A DNA stretch of 11,266 bases, taken from positions 1 through 11,266 of the forward strand of contig CAYVJW010000051.1 of assembly GCA_964451885.1 (NCBI GenBank). The letters are read 5' to 3'. This document shows positions 1-6,937 of this stretch, piece by piece. The DNA comes from CAYVJW01 sp964451885. Lineage in GTDB: Bacteria > Patescibacteriota > Gracilibacteria > UBA4473. The notes beneath the pieces are model-generated. The model was not told where the DNA came from. It saw only the letters and a list, made by a program, of their open reading frames with translations, and ran no database searches. The translations under genes were made by a program, and so were the position numbers. Within the stretch, counting starts at the first letter, position 1, and each line of letters opens with the position of its first letter.

Positions 1-47
<47 letters not shown>

Positions 48-183
48 AGGGCTTCGTTTTTCGGCGTGAACCGAGCCACTTAACCTTCTGGCACTGGGCA
101 GGGGTCAGCCCGTATACATCCTCTTACGAGTTAGCACGGACCTGTGTTTTTGATAAACAGTTGCCTGGCATCTTTCGCTGCGT

Positions 184-311
184 CCCCCTACGCTCTGCGC
201 TCCACTGCGTTATGCACAGAGCTTCGGTGGACAGGTCTCCTCAGTACTTCCATGATGGAAATATTAGGGCCTGTCCTCCGAAACCCGAAGTGAAACGTAG
301 GGCGTAGGGGG
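184..311 (-). other. Enlarged 23S helix 63 (expansion segment)
   Basis: At the helix-63 position (about E. coli 1700-1760) the rRNA holds an extra branched stem. A perfect 10-bp outer stem is formed by CCCCCTACGC (184-193) with GCGTAGGGGG (302-311). Inside lie further short stems, including GGACAGG with CCTGTCC and GCTCTG with CAGAGC. The conserved sequence for AACTGTTTATCAAAAACACAG resumes normally on the other side. This looks like a natural variable-region expansion of a working rRNA and not a mobile insertion. Confidence 0.7.
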
Positions 312-837
312 AAGTCCTTATCCCGAAGTTACGGACGCTATATTGCCGAGTTCCTTAAGCTTAGTTATCTCGATCGTCTTAGTATTCTCAACCCACCTAC
401 TAGTGTTAGTTTGCGGTACGGTCACAAAGTGACTAAGTTTAGACGCTTTTCTTGGCACGGGAATCATTGTTTTGACTCCGACTCGCGTCGAAGTAAGTAC
501 GCATCACATCTCGCGAACTTCTGCGGATTTGCCTACAGAAGCATAAGCTAAATGCTTGCCCCGGAATTCATTAACCGGAAACAAATTTTCCCCATGCGTC
601 ACGCCATCACATCACTCTGCGGTACAGGAATATTAACCTGTTGTCCATCGGCTACGCCTTTCGGCCTCGCCTTAGGCCCGACTAACCCGACCCTGATTGA
701 CATGGGATCGGAAACCTTAGGTGTTCGACGAAGCAGGTTTTCACTGCTTTAAAGTTACTTATGCCAACATTCTCACTTGTGATCACTCCACCCCGACTCA
801 CGTCGAAGCTTCACAGTTAACACAACGCTCTCCTACC

Positions 838-943
838 GGACAAGTCACAAGTCACAAGTCACAAGTCGCAAAGAGAAATAAAAATTTCAAAGAAATTTTT
901 AAAAAAACCTTGCCACTTGCCACTTGAGTCTTGTCACTTGCCC
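838..943 (-). repeat. Heptad-repeat hairpin insertion in 23S helix 45 (IVS-like)
   Basis: The short tip of helix 45 (about E. coli 1164-1185) is replaced by roughly 100 nt. On the plus strand CAAG blocks start at 841, 848, 855 and 862, and CTTG blocks start at 909, 916, 923, 930 and 937, all spaced exactly seven bases. Each CAAG pairs with a CTTG in one unbroken register (841 with 940, 848 with 933, 855 with 926, 862 with 919). Between them AAAAATTTC (880-888) pairs with GAAATTTTT (892-900). The whole insert therefore folds as one long imperfect hairpin with periodic mismatches. Helix 45 is a known site of intervening sequences that RNase III removes in Salmonella. Excision here is inferred and not visible. 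Confidence 0.85.
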
Positions 944-998
944 CCGCGTCTTCGGTTATCACCTTAAGCCCCGTTGGATTTTCGGCGCAAAATCGTTC

Positions 999-1060
<62 letters not shown>

Positions 1061-1628
1061 TTTAACAATCTCACATCCTTTACCACTGAGATGATATTTG
1101 GGACCTTAGACGGCGGTCTGGGCTCTTTCCCTCGCGGCTACGGCACTTCGCTGTCGCAGCCTGACTCCCCAGACAATCACAGCAGTATTCGAAGTTTGCT
1201 AAGAGTCGGTACGAGTGTTTGTCGCCCTTCCCCATACAGTGCTCTACCCCTGCTGCTAGTAACTGGAGGCTATACCTAAATATATTTCGGAGAGAACCAG
1301 CTATTTCCAGGTTCGATGACAATTTCAGCTCTTACCACAGGTCATCCAAGACTTTTGCTGCAGTCGGTGGTTCGGTCCTCCAGAGCATGTTACTGCTCCT
1401 TCAACCTGCCCATGGTAAGCTCACCTGGTTTCGGGTCTAGTGCATGAGACATAAATGGTCGCCTTTTCAGACTCGCTTTCGCTATGGCTTCGGCTGAAAC
1501 TGCCTTAACCTGCCCCATACAGCTAACTCGTTGGCTCATTCTACAAAAGGCACAGTATCATCCCGACAAGTCGGGACTCTACTTCCTTGAAAGTGTACAA
1601 TTTCACGATCTATTTCACTCCCCTTCCC

Positions 1629-1662
<34 letters not shown>

Positions 1663-2146
1663 TCACTATCGATCTGATGTTTTATTTAGCCTTGGATGGT
1701 GGTCCACCCAGATTCAAACCGGATTACACGTGTCCGATCCTACTCAGGATACTCCTACCGCTTACAATGCATTTCGAATACGGGGCTATCACCCTCTATG
1801 GCAACACTTTCCAGAGTTTTTTTCTATGCAATGAAAACAGATATTGGAATCCTACAACCCCCCGGCAAGCCGGGGTTTGGGCTAGTCCCTGTTCGCTCGT
1901 CACTACTAAGGGAATCTCTATTGATTTCTTGTTTCCGGCTACTGAGATATTTCAGTTCGCCGACTTTCCTCCATATGCTTAATGGATTTGGGCATATGGT
2001 ATCCCGATAAATCGGGATGAGTTTCCCCATTCGGAAATCCTCGGATCACAGCGGGGATGCTCGCTCCCCGAGGCTTATCGCAAGCTCCAACGTCCTTCAT
2101 CGGAAACATCAGTCAAGGGATTCGTTGTACACCTATAAATAACTTT

Positions 2147-2389
2147 TTTATTGAATACTCAGATTTGATTATTTCTTGGTGGGCAAATTACAGAAAACAT
2201 TTCTATATTTGCCCTCTTTTATTTACAGATTTAAATATAATTTATAAATTTCACATAATTTATAAACGCCGACATGTCAAAGAACACTTACTCTAAAACT
2301 CTTTAATTAGAGCCGACTAATTTTATTCATTATTATAACTCTGTCAAGAAATTTTTGATATTTCTAAGATATGCTTGATAATTGAATTA
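2147..2389 (-). promoter_or_regulatory. AT-rich leader between 23S and flippase; possible rRNA promoters and hairpin
   Basis: This gap holds no gene. A strong hairpin is made by GGGCAAAT (2181-2188) and ATTTGCCC (2207-2214), with inner AGAAA/TTTCT pairing. On the plus strand it is followed by CTCTTTTATTT, so it may stop antisense transcription, or it may form part of the 23S leader. On the minus strand TTGACA hexamers occur at 2347-2342 and 2280-2275, but neither has a good -10 box at 16-18 bp. ATAATTTATAAA is repeated at 2236-2247 and 2255-2266. No tRNA and no 16S 3' end are present. Confidence 0.4.
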
Positions 2390-3847
2390 ATGACTACCAA
2401 TAAAAAGGTCCTTAATAATGCTTTTGTTCAAATCCTTGGGAAGATATTTACGGTATTAGCCAGTTTATTTGTCGTAAAAATCGTTTCAGGATTTGGGACA
2501 GAATTTTATGGAAATTACCTGACAAGTTATGAATTTCTTGCTTTTTTCGGAGTGTTGGCAGACGGAGGTTTGTTTGCTATCGCAGTAAGGGAGATGTCAA
2601 AAAATAATTCAAAATTAAAAATTAAGAATGAAAAATTAAATTCAGAATTTATTTTAGGGAATATTTTTTCTATGAGACTACTGCTGATTATTTCAGTGAC
2701 GTTATTGGCTGGAATTTCTGCGCAGTTTATTCCTAATTATCCAACATATGTAAAATTGGGTATCTGGATTACTGGGCTTTCTATGGCATTGACGATCATA
2801 GCGGGAACACTCAGTTCCATACTTCAAGCACGAATGAAGATTCATTTTTTTTCCGGAGCATTGGTTTTGGGGAAAATTTTACTGGCTCTACTAATTTTTC
2901 TGATTTCAAGAAACGCCGAAATTTTTAATGAAAATCTCTTTTTTGCCCTCCTCTGGGCAGGAGTTATTTCAAATATTATTTTCTGCAGTTTAGTATCTTT
3001 TTTTGCATCCCGGGAAATCCAAATCCGACTAAAGTTTGATTTTCACTGGTGGAAACATACGTTTCATGAGTCTCTCCCTTATGGACTTTCCTTGGTTTTG
3101 CAAACATTATATCTTCGGCTGGATATCGTGTTGATTTCTATTGTTTTGGGAAGCGCGGCCGTTGGAATTTACGGGATTTCTACTCGAGTACTAGAAAGTT
3201 TTCTGATCCTCGGGGTATTTTTCGGCCAGGCTATCTTGCCGAAAATTGCCTCCGAAGAACACGACCTCAAGAAAGTAAGCAAAACACTTATGTGGGGGAT
3301 GGAAAAACTTCTTATTTTTTCCCTCCCCATTATCATTGGTGCCAGCGTATTTTCTTCAGAAATAGTATCCATCCTCAGTTCAAAAGAGTTTCTTGCTTCA
3401 GAAAATTTTTTAGGTTCTGATCGTATTCTCATTATTTTAGCTCCCACAGTGTTTTTTGCGTTTTTCAATCAGCTTTTTTCTTTCACGCTTGTGGCTGTAA
3501 AACGACAACGCTATCTTTTGAAGGTAAATGCGATAGCATTGGGACTAAATGCTTTGCTAAACGTAATCTTTCTTCCTCAGTACGGAATAATCGCAGCTGC
3601 GATTTCAACAGTTTTTTGCGAAATAATAGTTTTAATCCTTCTTTTTCGAGAAATTATAAAACATTTTTTGCTAGAATTTTCCTCAAGAAACATTGCTTTC
3701 ATCATACTCGCCAATGGTATTTTATTAGCAGAAATTTATTTGACCCCTCTTCGGGGGAATCTTATACTTGCTGCCGCTATTGGCTCTTTAACATATTTCA
3801 GTATATTGTATGGAGTCAGTAAGTTGAAAGCTAAAAATAGAATCTAG
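2390..3847 (+). CDS. Wzx/MOP-superfamily polysaccharide (lipid-linked oligosaccharide) flippase
   Basis: This is an integral membrane protein of about 485 residues, the usual size for Wzx-type flippases. These move undecaprenyl-linked sugar units across the cytoplasmic membrane for surface polysaccharide or glycoprotein assembly. The sequence shows roughly 12-14 hydrophobic segments. Near the N-terminus, NNAFVQILGKIFTVLASLFV and a following GTEFYGNYLTSYEF-type stretch resemble the start of the polysaccharide biosynthesis protein family. A hydrophilic lysine- and asparagine-rich stretch at about residues 70-90 is encoded by AT-rich repeat-like DNA (see findings). ATG at 2390 is preferred; an in-frame TTG at 2375 would add five residues. 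Neither has a Shine-Dalgarno sequence. It is a chromosomal gene left of the tRNA and points away from the 23S gene. No glycosyltransferase neighbours are visible, so the substrate is unknown. Confidence 0.85.
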   Translation: MTTNKKVLNNAFVQILGKIFTVLASLFVVKIVSGFGTEFYGNYLTSYEFLAFFGVLADGGLFAIAVREMSKNNSKLKIKNEKLNSEFILGNIFSMRLLLIISVTLLAGISAQFIPNYPTYVKLGIWITGLSMALTIIAGTLSSILQARMKIHFFSGALVLGKILLALLIFLISRNAEIFNENLFFALLWAGVISNIIFCSLVSFFASREIQIRLKFDFHWWKHTFHESLPYGLSLVLQTLYLRLDIVLISIVLGSAAVGIYGISTRVLESFLILGVFFGQAILPKIASEEHDLKKVSKTLMWGMEKLLIFSLPIIIGASVFSSEIVSILSSKEFLASENFLGSDRILIILAPTVFFAFFNQLFSFTLVAVKRQRYLLKVNAIALGLNALLNVIFLPQYGIIAAAISTVFCEIIVLILLFREIIKHFLLEFSSRNIAFIILANGILLAEIYLTPLRGNLILAAAIGSLTYFSILYGVSKLKAKNRI

Positions 3848-3872
3848 ATGAAGTGTTTTTGTTCTAAAAATA

Positions 3873-3902
3873 CAAATTTTGATTCCTAAAAATCAAAATT
3901 TG
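3873..3902. terminator. 12-bp AT-rich palindrome after the flippase gene
   Basis: CAAATTTTGATT (3873-3884) and AATCAAAATTTG (3891-3902) form a perfect 12-bp inverted repeat around a 6-nt loop, 25 bp after the flippase stop. Its place suggests a transcription end for that gene. The stem is AT-rich and no clear T-run follows it, so intrinsic terminator activity is uncertain. Confidence 0.45.
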
Positions 3903-3908
3903 AGAGGA

Positions 3909-3971
3909 GGGAATGCGGAATACTGTAGGTCGTCCGCGATAGCGGGCTACCGGAAGTATGGAGCCATTCCC
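3909..3971 (+). other. Long structured hairpin just upstream of tRNA-Ser
   Basis: GGGAATG (3909-3915) pairs perfectly with CATTCCC (3965-3971). Inside, ATACT (3920-3924) pairs with AGTAT (3955-3959), GTAG (3925-3928) with CTAC (3947-3950), and CCGC (3934-3937) with GCGG (3942-3945) around a GATA loop. The nested order is kept throughout, giving one arm with internal loops. It ends six bases before the tRNA. It could be a precursor processing element, a terminator, a REP-like palindrome or a small RNA. The sequence does not say which. Confidence 0.45.
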
Positions 3972-3977
3972 GACGAC

Positions 3978-4067
3978 GGAGAAGTGGCTGAGTGGTCGAA
4001 AGCGCTCCCCTGCTAAGGGAGTGTACGGGCAACCGTACCGAGGGTTCGAATCCCTCCTTCTCCGCCA
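3978..4067 (+). tRNA. tRNA-Ser(GCU), with encoded CCA
   Basis: A complete type II tRNA of 90 nt. The acceptor stem is GGAGAAG (3978-3984) with CTTCTCC (4057-4063), then the discriminator G and an encoded CCA (4065-4067). The anticodon stem is CTCCC/GGGAG around loop CTGCTAA, giving anticodon GCT at 4012-4014, which reads AGC/AGU serine codons. The long variable arm TACGGGCAACCGTA and the T-arm GAGGGTTCGAATCCCTC are both present. The gene appears intact and is the attachment site of the element to its right. The 3' half of the gene also encodes, on the opposite strand, the end of the recombinase. Confidence 0.97.
4013..4067. mobile_element. Left boundary / probable att site of an integrative element in tRNA-Ser
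   Basis: The 3' half of the tRNA gene, from the anticodon to CCA, is shared with the 3' end of the recombinase gene read on the opposite strand. This is the usual arrangement at an element-tRNA junction, where the element carries a copy of the tRNA 3' end and so restores the gene. The exact crossover is not visible. The partner att site, a direct repeat of part of 4013-4067, is not found elsewhere in the window, so the right end lies beyond 11266. Confidence 0.6.
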
Positions 4068-5626
4068 AACGAACTTTTTATCTCACGATACGCAACTAAT
4101 CCTTTCACCAAGCGACCTCCCGAAGTTTCAAGGTTCCTATGTTTTCGGGAGGGGGGCAAAAGGTTACTTGCCATATCTGAGTACTCGATTATTAGCTTAC
4201 CGTTGCGGATTTCCAGAGTTTTGAAGAAAAGTTCAAGGCTCTGTTTTTTGGTATCCGTATCAAAGGTCAAATAAAGTCCGCTGAGAACTTCACCGATCAG
4301 CGCGTATTCAAATACTGCATCCATCTGGGACTTTGTAATCTTGCTATCATGTTCTTCCATACCGGCATAGAGCTTTTTCATCTGTGCCTGTATTTTTATA
4401 CTTTTTTCTTTATAGCGTTCTTTCGTAAAAGCATTGTCCAGAAAAGCATCTTCCAACGTTTCCAGTTTCTCTTTCAGGGCTTCAATTTTGCGCAGAAAAC
4501 CCTGTTGAACTTGTGTTGATTCTTTCCTTTTCTCATCGTTTATTTTCTTCAGATAACTTCTCATCCGGTCAAACTGTACTCCTCCGAACCGTAACGGCTC
4601 CAATTCGCACAAAATAGCATTTTCTACGGCATCTTCTCTCAAGCTTTTCCTTTTCTTTCCGTCTACGATGAATTTGTCCATACATTGCCTATTATGACAT
4701 TCCAGGTAGATATGATTTTTGTGTCTTGAGGGAACGAGGAACCACCCGCAAGAACATTTTACCAGTTTTGAAGTGACGTAGTTATGAACTTTATCTCCCT
4801 TTACCCTTTTTCCTCTCAGTCGTTCCTGGACCCGATCAAAAAGAGCTTTGGTGATGGCCGACTCGTGCTTTCCTTTGAATACCATCACCTCTTTGGACTT
4901 TAGAGTCATTCTCCATCTGATTTCTCCGTAATAGAATGAATTTCGGAGAACTTTCTCAATAGAGGTTCTACAAATAGGATTTCCTCTGGTAGTAGTCATC
5001 CCCCGTTTTTTCATGTAGGCGGTAAGAGTGCTAATAGAATAATTTCCAGTGTCATACAGCTCGAAAACTTCTTTCACCAGTGGAAAGTTTTCATCCGGAA
5101 GTTTCATGGCTCCTCCATATTTTGCCTGTTCTTTTTCTCCCACTCCGTAATAGCCGATAGGAGCCATTTTCGGAAAGAATCCTTTCTCCAAACTTGATTT
5201 CAATCCTCGATTAACATTCCTCTGGAGTGACCGGCTGTATTGAGTGGCCATTCCAAACTTGATCGAAAGAGTGACCATATCCGTATTCTCATCGAAAAGT
5301 TCATAGGGAGTTCTGATCTCCTTTAGCACTCCTGTCTGAAGCATATGGCAAAGTATGGCTCCATCCGGCATATTCCGAGCCAATCGATCCGCTTCCCAAC
5401 ACAAAATAGCATTAGCCTCTCCGTTTTGGAGCATGGTGATCATTTCATTGAAGCCCGGCCTCCCTATATGATGGGCAGACTTTTCTTCTCTAATGATTTT
5501 TACCGGCACAATGTCGTAAACATTCATTATTTTGTCGCGAACCTCGCTGATCTGATCATCAAGAGATTGCACCTGACGTTTTCTATCCTCTGTGGATTTT
5601 CGGACATAAAGAATGTATTTCAGCAT
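4013..5626 (-). CDS. Large serine recombinase (site-specific integrase)
   Basis: A 537-residue site-specific recombinase expected to integrate and excise the element by serine-mediated strand exchange. The N-terminal resolvase-like catalytic domain (about 1-150) carries YVRKSTED, with Ser11 as the likely nucleophile, and WEADRLARN (77-85) with conserved arginines. The recombinase domain follows (about 155-270). A zinc ribbon has Cys291, Cys293, Cys310 and Cys315. A charged coiled-coil stretch covers about 355-425. Length and order fit the large serine recombinase family. The C-terminal 17 residues, GGEGGIRTLGTVARTLP, are translated from the antisense strand of tRNA-Ser, and the TAG stop overlaps the anticodon complement. 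The C-terminus is therefore fixed by the attachment site and may differ in the excised circle. The ATG at 5626 has no Shine-Dalgarno sequence. Confidence 0.95.
   Translation of the reverse strand: MLKYILYVRKSTEDRKRQVQSLDDQISEVRDKIMNVYDIVPVKIIREEKSAHHIGRPGFNEMITMLQNGEANAILCWEADRLARNMPDGAILCHMLQTGVLKEIRTPYELFDENTDMVTLSIKFGMATQYSRSLQRNVNRGLKSSLEKGFFPKMAPIGYYGVGEKEQAKYGGAMKLPDENFPLVKEVFELYDTGNYSISTLTAYMKKRGMTTTRGNPICRTSIEKVLRNSFYYGEIRWRMTLKSKEVMVFKGKHESAITKALFDRVQERLRGKRVKGDKVHNYVTSKLVKCSCGWFLVPSRHKNHIYLECHNRQCMDKFIVDGKKRKSLREDAVENAILCELEPLRFGGVQFDRMRSYLKKINDEKRKESTQVQQGFLRKIEALKEKLETLEDAFLDNAFTKERYKEKSIKIQAQMKKLYAGMEEHDSKITKSQMDAVFEYALIGEVLSGLYLTFDTDTKKQSLELFFKTLEIRNGKLIIEYSDMASNLLPPSRKHRNLETSGGRLVKGLVAYREIKSSFGGEGGIRTLGTVARTLP
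4116..4152. repeat. 9-bp inverted repeat inside the recombinase 3' end
   Basis: CCTCCCGAA (4116-4124) and TTCGGGAGG (4144-4152) are perfect inverted repeats with a 19-bp spacer, starting 49 bp inside the element from the tRNA end. The repeat sits in the recombinase reading frame at about residues 492-504. It could be a recombinase arm site or a hairpin in the mRNA. No T-run follows on either strand, so a terminator is less likely. Confidence 0.35.
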
Positions 5627-5803
5627 GAATAAATGGGATTAATAATCATTTTCTGGTTTCCTTGACACAAAACAAATGCCGATAAACTTTTAATAGTCAA
5701 ATCAAAAGAGGTAGTACCTCAAAGGTACTCCTAGACGAACATTCTAAAGCTATAACGATCTTCTGTTAGTTTTTGTTTAATAAGTGATCTGTTATTCTTT
5801 TTT
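5627..5803 (-). promoter_or_regulatory. Recombinase upstream region with overlapping palindromes
   Basis: This 177-bp gap upstream of the recombinase contains the palindrome GAGGTAGTACCTC (5708-5720), which overlaps a second inverted repeat, AGTACCT-caa-AGGTACT (5713-5729). GGTA/TACC half-sites therefore recur three times within 22 bp, about 80-110 bp upstream of the recombinase ATG. Operator, mRNA hairpin or recombinase binding site are all possible. No convincing -10/-35 pair was found on the minus strand here. Confidence 0.4.
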
Positions 5804-6001
5804 CTATTCACTATTATCTTCCTTCGGAGGAGAAGCACATTGTTTTTGGCTATTAGTAATATTTTCAGTAGCTTTGAGCATTTCTCCAAGAATATTTGTT
5901 CCGCATTTTGGGCAATGGCAGTTGAATACAGGCCGATCTCCATTCTGAATGATAATTATGTGATGATTACCTCCGAAGTGCGTTTTTTCAAGACCTTTCA
6001 T
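5804..6001 (-). CDS. Small protein with a CxCxxC zinc-knuckle-like motif
   Basis: A predicted 65-residue protein beginning MKGLEKTHFGGNHHIIIIQN. A same-frame TTG at 6049 would give 81 residues; ATG at 6001 is chosen because the extra residues are not needed and ATG is the stronger start. The visible feature is FNCHCPKCGTNIL (about residues 27-39 of the short form), whose cysteines resemble half of a zinc ribbon, with one further cysteine near the C-terminus. The tail is polar and acidic. I do not recognise a family. It lies between the recombinase and the regulator on the same strand, so it may belong to the integration/control arm, perhaps as an excision or regulatory cofactor. That role is a guess from position only. 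Confidence 0.5.
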   Translation of the reverse strand: MKGLEKTHFGGNHHIIIIQNGDRPVFNCHCPKCGTNILGEMLKATENITNSQKQCASPPKEDNSE

Positions 6002-6098
6002 AATTGAAGTTTGATAAATTGCTTTCGAAGATATCAATAACTTCAACAAATTAACAAGAGCCTTTTAATGTTTTTTTTATTTGAATTTCATATGAATT

Positions 6099-6248
6099 TC
6101 ATTTTTCTGTCCCCTTTTTCGCTTTTGAAGTGGATTTGTCCTCACTAATAACAACATCCCCATTTTTTTTGAATCTCAGATCCAAAGTCTTATCATCCCC
6201 CTCTTGAATAATGAATGTATTGTCTTTCTTATCCTTAAAAACTTTCAT
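6099..6248 (-). CDS. Hypothetical 49-residue charged protein
   Basis: A short frame from ATG at 6248 to TGA at 6099, starting MKVFKDKKDNTFIIQEGDDK and ending in a lysine-rich tail. It alternates hydrophobic and charged residues in its first 35 positions (FIIQEGDDKTLDLRF, DVVISED), compatible with a small beta-sheet fold. It begins 17 bases after the stop of the XRE-like gene on the same strand, which supports co-transcription. There is no Shine-Dalgarno sequence, but that is true of every gene in this window. I do not recognise it, and its short length leaves room for doubt. Confidence 0.45.
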   Translation of the reverse strand: MKVFKDKKDNTFIIQEGDDKTLDLRFKKNGDVVISEDKSTSKAKKGTEK

Positions 6249-6264
6249 AGTAATATGAATTTAA

Positions 6265-6696
6265 TTATTTGCTCTTAGGTTTTTTCCTGCCTCTTTTTTT
6301 CTTTTCTCTTTCCGTAATTTGCATATTAGCCTTTGCACCCGGACCATTCAAAATCACCATCTTGCTTTTGTTTCCACTGAATTCGAAATCTTTGACGTGA
6401 TATTCTACTTTATCAGGATCCGGTTTTTTCAATAGTTCATCGACCGGAACCTTAAAGAACCAAGCCATCTTTGCTACATCTTTCAAGTAGAGTTTTCTTT
6501 CCCGCTTAAAAAACCTTTCTCCGCGATTATAAGAAGAATGATAATCTTTTTTTGCATTTTCTTCACAGACGATTTCTCCGATTTTCTGCAGTGGAGTTCC
6601 AAATCGACTGACTAATGCATTCACATTGAATACAAAAATAGCTTCCAGTTCATCCCCCAATTCTAGAAGCTTTTCTTCTTCTCCCGGTAACAGCAT
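6265..6696 (-). CDS. XRE/Cro-like transcriptional regulator of the element
   Basis: A 143-residue protein. Its middle part resembles the C-terminal half of an XRE/CI-type helix-turn-helix domain: LYLKDVAKMAWFFKVPVDELL (about 69-89) matches the pattern in which a late helix precedes a V(P/S)VDELL motif. The N-terminal half (NVNALVSRFGTPLQKIGEIV) could supply the first helices. The C-terminal 30 residues are highly basic (KKKRGRKKPKSK) and may add DNA contacts. It is the first gene of the leftward arm, directly beside a divergent promoter region, the classic place for an element repressor. A TTGACA-17-TATAAA promoter lies just upstream and an 11-bp repeat overlaps its -10 box, which suggests autoregulation. 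The family match is moderate. It could instead be an activator. Confidence 0.6.
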   Translation of the reverse strand: MLLPGEEEKLLELGDELEAIFVFNVNALVSRFGTPLQKIGEIVCEENAKKDYHSSYNRGERFFKRERKLYLKDVAKMAWFFKVPVDELLKKPDPDKVEYHVKDFEFSGNKSKMVILNGPGAKANMQITEREKKKRGRKKPKSK

Positions 6697-6726
6697 TTTT
6701 AGAAAGTTAAAAATTAAGTTGTTTCT

Positions 6727-6755
6727 TTTATAAAGTATTTATTTTTTATTGTCAA
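6727..6755 (-). promoter_or_regulatory. Leftward sigma-70 promoter for the regulator gene
   Basis: On the minus strand TTGACA (6755-6750) and TATAAA (6732-6727) are separated by exactly 17 bp. Transcription would start near 6720, leaving a leader of about 24 nt before the ATG at 6696. The 11-bp repeat at 6729-6739 overlaps the -10 box. Confidence 0.65.
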
Positions 6756-6830
6756 TTAAAAAAGTGATGATTTTTAGTTTGAATCGTATAAAGTATTATC
6801 GGAAAATGTTAAAAAAATTAACAAAAAATA

Positions 6831-6859
6831 TTGACACGAGTTAAAAGGGCGGATATAAA
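6831..6859 (+). promoter_or_regulatory. Rightward sigma-70 promoter for the recombination operon
   Basis: TTGACA (6831-6836) and TATAAA (6854-6859) are separated by exactly 17 bp. Transcription would start near 6866, leaving about 70 nt of leader before the ATG at 6938. The spacer includes the only GC-rich run of this region (GGGCGG). Confidence 0.7.
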
Positions 6860-6937
6860 TGAGATGAAATTTTTAGTTTTTCGCTATTTTTTTTACCCAA
6901 AAAGTTACGCAAAATATTAAATATTTTATTAATAAAA

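Larger units (their letters stand above)
6697..6937. promoter_or_regulatory. Divergent control region between the two arms of the element
   Basis: A very AT-rich 241-bp gap with no gene. It holds one consensus promoter for each direction (listed separately). TATAAAGTATT is repeated exactly at 6729-6739 and 6787-6797, and the first copy overlaps the leftward -10 box. An inverted repeat GTTAA-N5-TTAAC lies at 6808-6822, just upstream of the rightward -35 box. These repeats are candidate operators for the neighbouring XRE-like protein. Confidence 0.55.

Noticed and set aside
3886..4224. Open frames crossing the tRNA on both strands (3886-4068 minus, 3958-4224 plus)
   Set aside because: They are translations of the tRNA gene and its flanks with no independent coding evidence.
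5731..5943. 70-residue minus-strand frame starting MEIGLYSTAIAQ
   Set aside because: It overlaps the CxCxxC gene in another frame, begins inside it, and shows no motif or operon fit. The 5804-6001 frame is the better choice.
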